Numbered from the stretch's first letter, positions 1 to 9,578 are shown. The stretch is DNA of 64,000 bases from JAWKZG01 sp041396125 (GCA_041396125.1 JAWKZG010000016.1:1-64000), one strand, 5' to 3'. Notes: a model not told the origin generated them from the letters alone. Made by a program: numbers and translations.

Positions 1-866
1 ATGTCTATAGGTGAATCTACTAGAAGTTCAAAAAGTGCTGCGGCATAAGCAATTGCACCACCACCTAGCAATACTATGAGAGCACCACAGGCCCAATGGA
101 CAGGCCAACGAAGTTTTACTGTCCCTTCCGTAAGATTAAATTTTTCAGAGCGATCTTTTATTTCTTGAATTAAATCTTGACGTAATTGCCGCCTGACATG
201 GGTATTGTCACGATCATCAATTTCCTTGGCTCTTGCTGTCAACGCTTCTTCTTTTTTTTGTAATTCTTGCTCTTTTTTACTGAACTCTTCCTTTAAAGCG
301 CTTTCCTTTTTTGAGAAGTCTTCTTCTAAAACCCCTATTTTTTCTACAACCTTATCATCTATAGCCTTAAGAAATTCTTGGCCCTTTTCAATTAAATCTA
401 TGTTTAGATTTTCTAAACGATCTAAAGAGGATTGGTTTAAGGCGAAAAGTTGTTGTTGTTCTTCTGGTATGGGGTTGTTTATTTTTCTTTCTGGGTCAAA
501 TGCATGTAGGTCGCTAGATATTTTGGAAATTATTTTTATTCTTTTTATTTCGCTTAATCCATTGTTTTGATTTTTGAATCTGACTTTGTCATAGAAAGGG
601 GAATCACTTTCTCTATCTATGGTTATTATGAATGCACCATTGTTTATGCTAAGAACATACTCACGAACAAGGCTGTTTTCTTGATTTATTATGTCTTCTA
701 ATAGTTCTGGTGGTGTTTCAAGGTTTTTATTATTAACCTCTAATTGATTAATTGCTATTGGTGTTATTGTAATAAGCGAAAGTTTATGCTCTTTAAGGAT
801 TTCTAGCAAACAGTTATAGATGGTTCTATCACTATGTTTTGGTATGCAGATGGAATCTTGCGACAT
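1..866 (-). CDS. Hypothetical coiled-coil protein with C-terminal membrane segment (partial)
   Basis: An open minus-strand frame runs from an ATG at 866 to the window edge without a stop, so the C-terminus lies outside. The first ~125 residues look globular. Next comes a long charged stretch rich in Glu, Lys and Gln (about residues 160-225, encoded near 200-390) with heptad-like spacing, which should form a coiled coil. After it, W-x-x-H-W-A-C-G-A-L-I-V-L-L starts a hydrophobic segment at 1-115 that reads as a transmembrane helix. The gene is AT-rich. I do not recognise the family. The layout of soluble head, coiled coil and membrane anchor is the only functional hint. Confidence 0.7.
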   Translation of the reverse strand, partial: MSQDSICIPKHSDRTIYNCLLEILKEHKLSLITITPIAINQLEVNNKNLETPPELLEDIINQENSLVREYVLSINNGAFIITIDRESDSPFYDKVRFKNQNNGLSEIKRIKIISKISSDLHAFDPERKINNPIPEEQQQLFALNQSSLDRLENLNIDLIEKGQEFLKAIDDKVVEKIGVLEEDFSKKESALKEEFSKKEQELQKKEEALTARAKEIDDRDNTHVRRQLRQDLIQEIKDRSEKFNLTEGTVKLRWPVHWACGALIVLLGGGAIAYAAALFELLVDSPID

Positions 867-1093
867 TCTTCTAAAATCCTTTGTTTGAAGCTCTACTAAA
901 CTGGTATTTTACCCGTTCAGCAACAAAAACCTTCATTTTACCGAGATAGTTAGTCGATTTTGATAGAACTTTGCGTATCTAGATACCCCGAGAATACTGC
1001 AAAATAATACCGTTTATGCTGAACCAGTCCACAAGTGTGCAATACGCTACCGTTTTTCTTTCAATGCGGTAGCCAGTGCTGTGGGGGACTTTA

Positions 1094-1450
1094 TCAGCGC
1101 TTGGCGATTTCATGCATTATCTCGGTCAGGCTGATAATCTGGATGCCGCCGCTCATCGGAAATCGTTCGTTGCCGCCGTAAACGGCATATTTCTGGGTTG
1201 GCTTAAGATCTTCACAGGCGATGTGAAAACCTTTAGCAATCGTTGGCGCGGTGCTGCGCTTGATTTCAACCGCCCAAAGCTCGCCCGTGCCAAAATCAAT
1301 GACCAGATCAATCTCGGCACCGCCCTTGGTTCGATAAAACCGCGATAGCGGCATGTTCAGGAAAGGCGTTGGCAATATTCTGATCACACAACCTTCCCCG
1401 CTATCGCCGGTTACCGGATGACCCAACAGATCATCGATGATCGGGCTTCA
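1094..1450 (-). pseudogene. C-terminal remnant of a DUF4143-type AAA ATPase
   Basis: About 115 residues match the end of the DUF4143 region of prokaryotic AAA-family ATPases. The pattern F-Y-R-T-K-G-G-A-E-I-D-L-V followed by W-A-V-E-I-K-R-S has the Asp and Glu-x-Lys of a restriction-endonuclease-like fold, then G-F-H-I-A-C-E-D-L. The ATPase half is absent: upstream of D-D-L-L-G-H-P-V (about 1440) the coding similarity ends in non-coding DNA. This is therefore a decayed 3' fragment of a roughly 400-residue protein and probably non-functional. Confidence 0.7.
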
Positions 1451-2146
1451 GGTTTCGTTTTATTATGTGTCCATATTTGACATGACAGTTTAACTATAGA
1501 CAGTAAAAACGTTTATTCCCTTATTTTTTGCAACGTATCCCCTTCTGGGGCTTGTGCCATTGCTGGGGTGAGGGTGCAAACACCAGCTTTTTTACTCAAT
1601 CGGTTCGCGGGATGCGATTTTGTGAATCGCATATTATCCGTGACCGCCACCGCCGAGCGTTTAGGTCTGAATACCTTCGAGTTGCTCTAACGGATTTGTA
1701 GCGAAGGCATTCGCGGTGATCCCATCACCGTGCGGCTGCCATTGCCTAACCTCAAAACGGCTTAGCCCTGATAGAGGCTGAACGGTTACCGTCTAACTCA
1801 CGCTATGTATTTTATTTTCATTGCTATCAAGGCGTTGTGATGTCATTATGCTCGGTTCGAGGATCGAATCGTTGCTTCACTGAAGCATGCAGATCGTGAA
1901 ACAGGCCACAGCCGCTGAACGATCCAATAACATTACCCCGATTGAAATTACCCCGCTACCGGCGTTACCCGATATAGCCCCGCGTTGAATGTAATCTAAA
2001 TCCTGAGACGTAAACCCAAAGAGGACTGAGGACGTGGCTTAACGGCCTGTACGCGTTTTGCCGGGTGGCCTATACCCTGGCATTGCAGGGATGCCTTTGG
2101 ACGCGACACACCCAATAACTTTTTTGTGTACCTATAAGGGGACGTA
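1451..2146. other. Gene-free stretch with decayed coding trace
   Basis: No intact gene is visible in this 0.7-kb stretch. A plus-strand frame at 1640-1765 reads like protein (R-L-G-L-N-T-F-E-L-L, then G-D-P-I-T-V-R-L-P) but has an internal TAA, so it may be a remnant of an unidentified gene. The last ~150 bases are the leader of the SulP gene; no confident promoter was found. Confidence 0.4.
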
Positions 2147-3658
2147 ATGTCAGCAGTCAGACTGCCAAAAATTTCACTTTTTCAGTTGCAGACCGAATGG
2201 TTTGGCAACGTCCGTAACGACCTGCTGGCAGGGATGGTGGTGGCGCTCGCCCTGATCCCGGAAGCCATCGCTTTTTCCATTATCGCCGGTGTCGATCCGC
2301 AAGTCGGGCTGTACGCTGCTTTCTGTATTGCGATAGTGACAGCCATTGTCGGCGGTCGTCCGGGGATGATCTCCGCCGCAACCGGAGCTATGGCCCTGCT
2401 GATGGTCGGGCTGGTCAAGGATTATGGACTGCAGTATCTGCTGGCCGCGACCCTGTTGACCGGCGTGCTGCAGATTCTGGCTGGTGTGTTCAAGCTCGGC
2501 ACCCTGCTGCGCTTTGTCTCCCGTTCGGTCATGACGGGTTTTATCAATGCGCTGGCTATTCTTATTTTTCTGGCCCAGCTGCCTGAGTTTGCCGGTGCCG
2601 GCTGGCAGATGTACATAATGGTGGGTCTGGGGCTTGCCATTATCTATCTGTTTCCACGGCTGACCAAAACAGTCCCCTCGCCACTGGTGTGCATTATCGT
2701 ACTAACAGCACTCAGCATGCTGCTGGGACTAGATCTGCGCACGGTAGGTGATATGGGCGAACTGCCCAACGCTTTTCCTGTTTTCCTGTTGCCGGATATT
2801 CCGCTAAACCTTGAAACGCTGATCATCATCTTTCCTTATTCCCTGATGCTGGCCGTGGTAGGTCTGCTGGAATCACTGATGACAGCCGTTATCGTGGACG
2901 ATCTGACCGATACGCCGAGCCAGAAGAATCGTGAATGTGCAGGGCAAGGTATTGCCAATATCGTAGCGGGCTGCTTCGGTGGCATGGCGGGTTGCGCGAT
3001 GATCGGGCAGTCAGTCATTAATATTAAATCGGGCGGCCGCGGGCGTTTATCATCGTTTTCCGCTGGCTGTTTCCTGATATTTCTGATCCTGGTGCTGGGT
3101 GACTGGGTACAGGAAATTCCGATGGCCGCACTGGTAGCCGTCATGATCATGGTGTCGATCGGCACCTTCAGCTGGGCATCGCTGAAAAACCTGCGCACGT
3201 ATCCTAAAAGTTCTAACCTGGTTATGCTGACAACCGTCGTTGTGGTGGTCTTCACGCACAATCTTGCGCAAGGCGTTTTCGTGGGTGTGCTGATGGCCTC
3301 GCTGATTTTTGCCTACAAGATTTCCCGGCTGCTGGCGGTTAAATCTGAGCTATTACAAGTGGATGGCAATACCGAGCGGGTTTACCGGGTCTACGGGCAG
3401 GTCTTTTTTGCATCCGCCGACACCTTTATGGCTTTTTTCGATTTCAAGGAAGTGGTGGAGCGGGTCCGGATTGATCTGACTGCCGCTCATTTCTGGGACA
3501 TCTCGGCGGTGGCCGCACTTGATAAAGCAGTGCTCAAATTCCGCCGTGAAGGGACAGAAGTCGAACTGGTAGGACTCAACGAAGCGAGCGCCACTATCAT
3601 CGATGCGCTGGCAATCTATAACAAGCCTGATGCACTTGAGCGCATGTCAGATCACTAA
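2147..3658 (+). CDS. SulP family anion permease with STAS domain
   Basis: Predicted inner-membrane anion transporter of the SLC26/SulP family (sulfate, bicarbonate or related anions; substrate not determinable). The 503 residues are standard for bacterial SulP. An N-terminal block of about a dozen hydrophobic helices starts with the family-typical A-L-A-L-I-P-E-A-I-A-F, and G-L-Y-A-A-F follows. The last ~100 residues form a cytoplasmic STAS domain with D-I-S-A-V-A-A-L-D-K. The ATG at 2147 follows a purine-rich AAGGGG. A tandem universal stress protein gene starts 9 bases after the stop, so the two are probably cotranscribed; SulP-Usp pairing suggests an adaptive or bicarbonate-linked role, which is inference. 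Confidence 0.9.
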   Translation: MSAVRLPKISLFQLQTEWFGNVRNDLLAGMVVALALIPEAIAFSIIAGVDPQVGLYAAFCIAIVTAIVGGRPGMISAATGAMALLMVGLVKDYGLQYLLAATLLTGVLQILAGVFKLGTLLRFVSRSVMTGFINALAILIFLAQLPEFAGAGWQMYIMVGLGLAIIYLFPRLTKTVPSPLVCIIVLTALSMLLGLDLRTVGDMGELPNAFPVFLLPDIPLNLETLIIIFPYSLMLAVVGLLESLMTAVIVDDLTDTPSQKNRECAGQGIANIVAGCFGGMAGCAMIGQSVINIKSGGRGRLSSFSAGCFLIFLILVLGDWVQEIPMAALVAVMIMVSIGTFSWASLKNLRTYPKSSNLVMLTTVVVVVFTHNLAQGVFVGVLMASLIFAYKISRLLAVKSELLQVDGNTERVYRVYGQVFFASADTFMAFFDFKEVVERVRIDLTAAHFWDISAVAALDKAVLKFRREGTEVELVGLNEASATIIDALAIYNKPDALERMSDH

Positions 3659-3667
3659 GGGGTAGCC

Positions 3668-4519
3668 GTGAAAAAAATTCTTGTTTGTATTGATGATTCT
3701 GTTTACGCACAAGCGGTGTGCGATGCAGCCGCCTGGGTCAGTCAGCGCACAGGCGCAGCCGTCGTCCTGCTGCATGTGTTCACCCCGCCACCCAAACGGG
3801 CATCGCGTGACTTGAGCGGGGCGATTGGTCTTGGTGCCAAAAGCGAACTGTTGGAACAGCTCACGGAACTGGACGAAAACCACGGCCGGGTGGAACAGCG
3901 CAAAGGGAAACTGATGCTGACCCACGCCGAACAGCAATTGCGCGCTGCCGGTGTGCAGAACATCGAAGTGTTGCATCGACGCGGTTCTCTGGTAGAGGTC
4001 ATTGGTGAGCTGGAAGTGCAGATGGATCTGATTATCATGGGCAAACGGGGGGAACATGCTGACTTCGACACCCTGCATCTGGGGGCGAATCTGGAGCGGG
4101 TCGCCCGCGCTGTACATAAACCCTTGCTGGTAACCGCACGCACCTTCCAGCCGATCCGCCAGTTTCTAATCGCCTTTGATGGCAGCCCCAGTGCAAGCAA
4201 AGCGCTGGAGTACATTGCCAGTCATTCCTTGCTGCAAAACCTGAAATGCCATGTGCTGATGGTCGGACATATCAATGCACAAGTCCGCAATACCTTGACC
4301 AAGGCCGCCAACACACTGGAACAGGCCGGAATTGGCGTGCATACGGCACTCAAGGTCGGGCCTCGTGACGAAGTGATCGCCGATTATGTTGCAGCCAAGG
4401 AAATGGACTTGATAGTCATGGGCGCATACGGCCATTCCCGCATGCGCCAACTGATCATTGGCAGCACCACCACCGCCGTGATCCGTTCCTGTCATGTCCC
4501 GCTTTTGCTGTTTCGCTGA
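3668..4519 (+). CDS. Tandem universal stress protein (UspA family)
   Basis: Cytoplasmic protein of 283 residues with two Usp domains (about 1-150 and 150-283). Each begins with a beta strand (K-K-I-L-V-C-I-D-D-S; Q-F-L-I-A-F-D-G-S). The second domain keeps the ATP-binding signature G-x2-G-x9-G-S (G-A-Y-G-H ... I-I-G-S-T); the first has only a degenerate version. Start is GTG at 3668, 9 bases after the SulP stop, with GGGGTAG as ribosome-binding site. It probably modulates or responds with the SulP transporter under stress. The role is inferred from family and position. Confidence 0.88.
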   Translation: MKKILVCIDDSVYAQAVCDAAAWVSQRTGAAVVLLHVFTPPPKRASRDLSGAIGLGAKSELLEQLTELDENHGRVEQRKGKLMLTHAEQQLRAAGVQNIEVLHRRGSLVEVIGELEVQMDLIIMGKRGEHADFDTLHLGANLERVARAVHKPLLVTARTFQPIRQFLIAFDGSPSASKALEYIASHSLLQNLKCHVLMVGHINAQVRNTLTKAANTLEQAGIGVHTALKVGPRDEVIADYVAAKEMDLIVMGAYGHSRMRQLIIGSTTTAVIRSCHVPLLLFR

Positions 4520-5040
4520 TGAGATCGGAACGCGGATAGGCAGGGCATTACAATACCAGTGGATATCATCAAGCGTCGGAAACAGCGAGGTTATGACCTG
4601 GTTGAATCCTGACCAGAACATCGGTTTGCCCCCCCACCCCAACAGAGGCTCAAGCCTCAGGCAAGGACAAGTTGCAAAAAATGGGGGGATCAACGTTTTA
4701 CTGTCCATATTTAAAATTTCATGTTCAATTTGGGCACATGATAAAACGATAATTAAAACGATATCTTAATGGCTTGTCGGCTAACACTGGCTTGTCGCTC
4801 TTCTTAGGCCACGCCAGTATTTTATCTGACAGGCTACCGATTTGCCTGGGGTGTCTGTCAGATCAAGTCTGCTACCTTCTCAAGATGCGCTTGTATCTGC
4901 TGTCGATACTCGTCAAAATGAATTCCCCTTGCCGAATCGACACTTATGAGCTTTGCTCGATTGATTAAATAACAATGAATATACCCGACGATTCGGGGGC
5001 TTTTTTAGTTTTGGGTATATTTAAAACCCAGGAGGACAAC
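4520..5040. other. Intergenic region between Usp and secreted hydrolase
   Basis: About 520 bases without a convincing gene; two short open frames here lack ribosome-binding sites and homology. It contains a small hairpin GAGGCT/AGCCTC near 4645 and the terminator-like hairpin listed separately. AT-rich DNA around 4735-4770 could hold a promoter, but no good -35/-10 pair stands out. Confidence 0.4.
4984..5006 (+). terminator. Terminator or attenuator hairpin before the hydrolase gene
   Basis: CCCGA at 4984-4988 pairs with TCGGG at 4993-4997 across a CGAT loop, followed by GGC and six Ts. It lies about 35 bases before the hydrolase start, inside what is probably its leader, so it might act as an attenuator or end upstream transcription. 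The stem is only 5 bp. Confidence 0.35.
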
Positions 5041-6111
5041 ATGAGAACCCTTACCCAAACAGGACTGGCGGCGCTCGCCTTGGTGATGTGCCTGACAGCG
5101 ACAGCGCAGGACGCAGCTTATCCCGAACCGCAGCGGCATAACTATGTCATCGAGAATTTCGAGTTCGAGTCGGGCGACGTGCTACCCGAGATGAACGTCA
5201 GCTACCTTACGATTGGCGATCCTGCTAATCCGCCGGTTCTAATCACTCACGGCACGACAGGCCAGGCGACCTCGATGCTTGGCGACAAATTCGCGGGCAA
5301 TCTCTTCGGCCCAGACCAGCCGCTAGATGCCGGGAAATACTTTTTGATACTCGTCGATGCAATCGGCGCTGGACAGAGTTCCAAACCTTCGGACGGGTTG
5401 CGTGCGAAATTTCCTGAGCAGACATTGCTGGATATGGTCAACGCACAGAAGATGCTACTGGAGGATGGCCTCGGTATCGACCGGCTGCACCTCAAGATCG
5501 GTTTTTCAATGGGCGGCATGCTGACCTGGACGTGGCTTACCGAGTATCCGGACTTTATGGACGGCGGCGTGCCCATTGCTTCATTTCCGGGACCCATGTC
5601 GGGGCGCAACTGGATGATGCGGCGCATGGTGATAGACGCGGTACGTGATGACCCGGCCTGGAACAACGGTAACTACGAAGAACAGCCGCCGATGCTACGC
5701 TACATGAGCACATGGTTCGGCCTGGCCACCAGCGGTGGCAATCTGCGTCTGCAGAAACTCGGCGCGACAAATGAGATGGCTAGCGCGTATGTGGACGAGC
5801 GCAAAGCGAACCAGAAAGTTGGTGATGCAAACGACACGATGTACATGTGGAACGCCTCGCGCAACTTCGATCCGACACCGAAGCTAAGTGACATCAAGGC
5901 GCCCGTGCTGCTGATCATCAGCCAGGATGACGAGCGCAATCCGGTCGAACTGCCAATGCTTGAAGAAGGCATGAGTAAAGTCCCGAACGGCCAGGTCTAT
6001 ATCGTACCCGAGAACGACGAAACGACCGGTCACGGCACGACCTATAACGCCAGTTACTATGCCGCGCCGCTGGCCGAGTTCTTGAAAGGGCTGCCGAACG
6101 CGCCCATGTAA
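5041..6111 (+). CDS. Secreted alpha/beta hydrolase, homoserine acetyltransferase-like
   Basis: Predicted exported enzyme of the alpha/beta-hydrolase fold, closest in layout to homoserine O-acetyltransferase-like hydrolases; substrate unknown. The ATG at 5041 is preceded by AGGAGGACAAC and gives a Sec signal peptide (M-R-T-L ... A-L-V-M-C-L-T-A-T-A-Q). The catalytic triad is visible: nucleophile Ser156 in G-F-S-M-G-G, Asp296 or 297 in S-Q-D-D-E-R-N, and His331 in T-G-H-G-T. An oxyanion-type H-G-T-T-G occurs near residue 77. True MetX enzymes are cytoplasmic, so the signal peptide argues against methionine synthesis and for a periplasmic esterase or acyltransferase. It appears monocistronic. 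Confidence 0.82.
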   Translation: MRTLTQTGLAALALVMCLTATAQDAAYPEPQRHNYVIENFEFESGDVLPEMNVSYLTIGDPANPPVLITHGTTGQATSMLGDKFAGNLFGPDQPLDAGKYFLILVDAIGAGQSSKPSDGLRAKFPEQTLLDMVNAQKMLLEDGLGIDRLHLKIGFSMGGMLTWTWLTEYPDFMDGGVPIASFPGPMSGRNWMMRRMVIDAVRDDPAWNNGNYEEQPPMLRYMSTWFGLATSGGNLRLQKLGATNEMASAYVDERKANQKVGDANDTMYMWNASRNFDPTPKLSDIKAPVLLIISQDDERNPVELPMLEEGMSKVPNGQVYIVPENDETTGHGTTYNASYYAAPLAEFLKGLPNAPM

Positions 6112-6209
6112 AAATGCCGAACCCCTCGCGTTGTCTGGGCGTCCCGAGTGGCGCTCAGACAATGCGCGTAAGGCGCACAAGTAGGTGCCAATAAGCGAAG
6201 CGCATTGCG

Positions 6210-6910
6210 CCGGATGCTTTCTTGACCGTCAGCTACGCGGGAATGACGGAGGTCTTGGAGATGACGGTTGTCAAATCACTGAATCCGCGATGCGCTGGTA
6301 TTTTCCCTAGCTACGCGCTGCTGAAAAACATTCTATAATAAGCGTTTTTATTGTAGTTGGATCCCATGTCTAGCGTTTCAGCCCTTTCCCGTCCCGCCGG
6401 TAAACATCGGTTCTCCCGTCCCAGCAGCGAAATCCGTTTTCTGCTGCTGGAGAATATCCATTCCAACGCCCTCGAAATTCTGCGCGACGCAGGCTTCAGC
6501 GCCTTTGATACACACAATAAAGCGCTGCCGGAAGATGAGCTGATCGAGCGTCTGCAGGGTGTTCATTATCTGGGCATTCGCTCGCGCACGCGGATCACCC
6601 GGCGGGTTTTTGAAGCGGCACCGGATCTGCGCGGAGTCGGCTGTTTTTGCATCGGCACCAATCAGGTCGATCTGGAAGCCGCCCGTGAGCATGGTGTACC
6701 GGTGTTTAACGCGCCGTTCTCGAATACGCGCAGCGTGGCTGAACTGGTCATTGCCGAGGCCATTTTGCTGCTGCGTGATGTGCCCCGCAAAAACGCCAAA
6801 GCACATCAGGGCATCTGGCAGAAATCCGCCAGTGGTGCCTTCGAGGTGCGCGGCAAGCACCTGGGCATTATTGGTTATGGCCATATCGGCACCCAGGTCG
6901 GTTTGCTGGC
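6210..6910 (+). repeat. Direct repeat copy 1 (serA promoter and 5' part)
   Basis: This 701-base segment recurs at 15449-16149, exactly 9,239 bases downstream, with only a handful of mismatches, mostly in the first 40 bases plus T/C at 6902. It carries the serA upstream region, including the TATAAT box, and the first ~182 codons. Similarity stops abruptly at 6910, where Rhs DNA begins. Confidence 0.93.
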
Positions 6911-6917
6911 ATCATAA
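6366..6917 (+). pseudogene. Truncated serA copy (5' part of phosphoglycerate dehydrogenase)
   Basis: The frame encodes the N-terminal substrate-binding part and the start of the NAD-binding domain (I-I-G-Y-G-H-I-G-T-Q-V) of D-3-phosphoglycerate dehydrogenase, nearly identical to the full gene at 15605. After Leu-Leu-Ala it runs into foreign DNA and stops at TAA 6915-6917, leaving 183 residues of about 424. It lacks most of the Rossmann domain, the catalytic His/Glu region and the ACT domain, so it cannot be active. Its promoter is retained, so the fragment and the Rhs tip behind it could be transcribed. Confidence 0.93.
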
Positions 6918-7473
6918 CTACTTTAGGAGACTATGATCCCGACTGGGCGCTATGCAGAGTGATCCGATTGGGCTTGGTGGGGGGATTAATACTTATGCTT
7001 ATGTTGGGGGGAATCCGTTAATTCTATCGGATGCGCTAGGATTAGCGCCTTTTAATCCAGCAGATTTTCCAGATTGTGTGCCAGTATTTTTGGACTCTGG
7101 AACAGAGACTACAACAGATGTTTCAACTGAGACTCTATATAGAATCTGGAGAGGTTTTAGATGGAAAAATCCATCAACTGAGATAGGTCCTGGTCATCCT
7201 AGATTAAGACGCCCCCCGGTTGACCCAGAATTTGTTGTCGATTGGTATAATGTGTGGTTAGCACGTATTAAAATATTAACAACCATTACTAATATTAGCT
7301 GGCAATTAATAGAATTGTACTGCAGCAAGGAAGACGATTGTGAGAATACTATAAAATGGACTATTGGACCGATGCGATTTGAAGATATAAATAAAAGAAT
7401 TTCAGAATCATACGGATGGGAGGAGCAAGAAACATTTCTGTTCAGAGCCCCTCTTGATTGGTTTATCCCTTAA
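6913..7473 (+). pseudogene. Rhs tip 1: core remnant plus unique C-terminal domain
   Basis: Rhs similarity starts at the serA junction with a damaged N-Y-F-R-D-Y-D-P motif (small indels), then Q-S-D-P-I-G-L and N-T-Y-A-Y-V-G-G-N-P-L, the conserved end of the Rhs core. From an ATG at 6952 the frame is open for 173 residues; the ~145 after the core are unique and AT-richer, as expected of a variable Rhs toxin tip. No catalytic motif was recognised. Without an upstream Rhs barrel it could only act after recombination into a full rhs gene or as residual expression. A 217-residue partner gene follows at 7522. Confidence 0.72.
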
Positions 7474-7521
7474 CCTATATGATGGTTTTGAAAGGCTAAG
7501 TTTTCATTTGCTGAGGTTAAT

Positions 7522-8175
7522 ATGAAAATTATTCACTTACTTTGTAAAATCATTCTGTTAATAAATTTATCAATCAATAATTATACCTTTGCTGAAGAAA
7601 AAGTAGATATTGTTGAAGAGGCCAAAAGTTTATTATCTACTCATAATGAAGATTTTTTATTGATTAATGCAATTTCATTTTTTTCTAAAAATTTTGCAAA
7701 TAAGAATTTAACTGAATTACTTATATCAGTATGGAATAGTGATAAAAATAAATATCCAGATTTTGCATGGGAAGTATTAAACTCTGAAAAAGTAAGGCTT
7801 GAGTATGGTTCATTATTAGCACAATGGCTAAGAGAAACCTCAAGCCATACTGAATTAATAGGTGAAATTAAAATATTTATAATACCTTACAGGAATCATC
7901 CAACTGAAGAACTTAGGCTTAAAGCTGTTAGCTTTACGGTTAATTCGAATCAACAAGACATAAATAAATTAGAAGATATAATTATTCACGACAAAAGAGT
8001 TATATCTGTTGCAGCCATGTATGCAATACTCGAAATACAAGGTGAAAAAGGAAAAGAAATATTAAATAATTTGAAAGACAAAATAAGTGATGATAATAAA
8101 AAAGAAATGTTAGAATTAGCCATAAAAAATGCGGACAAATTGTTTCTTTTTAAGAACCGCAGCATGCCAAATTGA
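7522..8175 (+). CDS. Hypothetical exported protein, possible immunity to Rhs tip 1
   Basis: A 217-residue AT-rich gene with GAGG ahead of ATG 7522. Residues 1-24 form a signal peptide (I-I-H-L-L-C-K-I-I-L-L-I-N-L, then F-A-E-E). The rest is alpha-helical with repeat-like helical pairs (for example R-L-K-A-V-S-F and V-A-A-M-Y-A-I-L-E) reminiscent of HEAT-type scaffolds. It lies 48 bases after Rhs tip 1, the usual place for a cognate immunity gene. A secreted immunity protein would imply a periplasmic target. Function is inferred from position only. Confidence 0.6.
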   Translation: MKIIHLLCKIILLINLSINNYTFAEEKVDIVEEAKSLLSTHNEDFLLINAISFFSKNFANKNLTELLISVWNSDKNKYPDFAWEVLNSEKVRLEYGSLLAQWLRETSSHTELIGEIKIFIIPYRNHPTEELRLKAVSFTVNSNQQDINKLEDIIIHDKRVISVAAMYAILEIQGEKGKEILNNLKDKISDDNKKEMLELAIKNADKLFLFKNRSMPN

Positions 8176-8329
8176 AAACCACGCACGACTGGGTAGAACC
8201 TGCGCGGTAGCAGGCGTAGCCTCGATTGAGGGACGGAATCGAGGTTTTCATCCCTATCGGCCCCGCCGATCTTGGTTGTGGGCGGCTAATGATGAACGCG
8301 CGTAAGGCGCACAAGGATTTTTTTGCATT

Positions 8330-8640
8330 TTAGCTTGCGTGTAATTGAGATTTGAAAGGTGTTTGGGTTCTCAAAACGGCTTGAGCGACGCAAATGATTT
8401 TGCGCATCACAGCGACAATGATTTCGAGTTTTTGCTTCCCATTGGCTTCCAATCGCTTAACAAACGCTTGGTAATTTTTATGCTTACCGAAACTGACGAC
8501 GACAGCCGGCATATACAGGATTTTGCGTAACTCGCTGGGGCCGACTTTAGAAATACACGTTCGGCCCTTGATACTGATCCCCGATTGCCAGGGGCGCGGG
8601 ATCAGGCCCGCAAAGCCTGAGTAGGCCGGGCTAGTAGGCT
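8330..8640 (-). mobile_element. IS110-family transposase remnant (C-terminal domain)
   Basis: The minus-strand frame matches the C-terminal Transposase_20 region of IS110/IS116/IS902 enzymes: F-A-G-L-I-P-R, then Q-S-G, K-G-R, S-K-V-G, L-R-K-I-L-Y-M-P and V-M-R-K-I-I ahead of a TAA at 8330-8332. The N-terminal DEDD catalytic domain is missing and the frame becomes unrelated DNA above about 8640. No element ends could be defined. It is a dead fragment embedded in the Rhs array. Confidence 0.7.
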
Positions 8641-8660
8641 GGCGATGAAGCGAAGCGTAA

Positions 8661-9578
8661 TCCCAGCGTTTCGCGGGAGGCGAATATGTCGAAGTCAGCG
8701 ACAATGAAGGCCGAACTGTTGCCGATGGCATTCGCTACGTTCGCCACGCTACTTCACCGAGCGTAGACTCGATCAAAGTTCTGAATGACCTCCACCCCGA
8801 TCACCTGGGCACCGTGCGTGCCATCACCGACGCCAGCCAAACCGTGATCTGGCGCTGGGACAGCACACCGTTTGGCGATGCCCTACCGGAGGAAGACCCC
8901 GACGGTGACGGTCAGGCGCTGAGGTTCAATCTGCGCTTTCCGGGGCAGTATTTTGACACCGAGACCGGGCTGCACTATAACTACTTTAGAGACTATGATC
9001 CCGCCACGGGGCGTTATGTGCAGAGTGATCCCATTGGGTTACGGGGTGGGTTGAATACTTATGCTTATGTCGGTGGAAATTCTGTAGTTTCTGCTGATCC
9101 ATTGGGGCTGATCCTTTGGAAAGGTACGATGACAAGTACAGGTGGGGCTTTTGTATTAGGCAAGTCTTATTTCACATTTGTATTACATTCTGAATGCCAT
9201 CAATTTAAGCGCGTTTCGGTAAGGGTTGAAGCGGAAGCATGGACTATTGGAGTCTCCGCTAAATATGTTCCTGCGGGTGCAGCAGTCGGTAGTGTTGTCT
9301 TTGATGATAAAGACTTGTCTGGACTTCCCAACCCCTCCAATCTAGAGCCAGAATTTTCTATCACTAATGTTTTTAGCGGACAGTTGGGGGAATCAGGCGT
9401 TGGTAGAACCAACATTACTCTAGGTAGAGCAACCTCAATAAGCGTTGATATAGGATGGGGATTAGATGCAACACTTTTCAGTACATCTTTCGGAGGAAAG
9501 GCGACTGTAGTCGAAAAACGTATCGAGGATTGTAACTGCTATTCTTCTCTAACATGTGATGGATTAGCGTGTCTATGA
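8661..9578 (+). pseudogene. Rhs tip 2: golvesin-like end, Rhs core and unique tip, no start codon
   Basis: A 305-codon frame is open from just after a stop at 8658-8660. It starts with G-E-Y-V-E-V-S-D-N-E-G-R, then V-A-D-G-I-R-Y-V, resembling the end of a golvesin-type C-terminal domain. The Rhs core follows (D-L-H-P-D-H-L-G-T-V-R, R-F-N-L-R-F-P-G-Q-Y-F-D, N-Y-F-R-D-Y-D-P, Q-S-D-P-I-G-L). The last ~155 residues are a unique tip, beta-rich by eye and ending in a Cys-containing tail (N-C-N-C). There is no plausible start before a GTG at 8814, so this is the displaced 3' end of an rhs gene. The next gene overlaps its stop as ATGA. Confidence 0.75.

Noticed and set aside
205..570. Plus-strand frame of 121 codons rich in Ser and Phe
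   Set aside because: It is the antisense of the Glu/Lys coiled-coil region of the minus-strand gene at 1-866; low-complexity Ser/Phe content is the usual mirror of Glu/Lys codons.
4494..4968. Two short plus-strand frames after the Usp gene
   Set aside because: No ribosome-binding site, no domain and no coding-like composition; the first overlaps the Usp stop out of frame.
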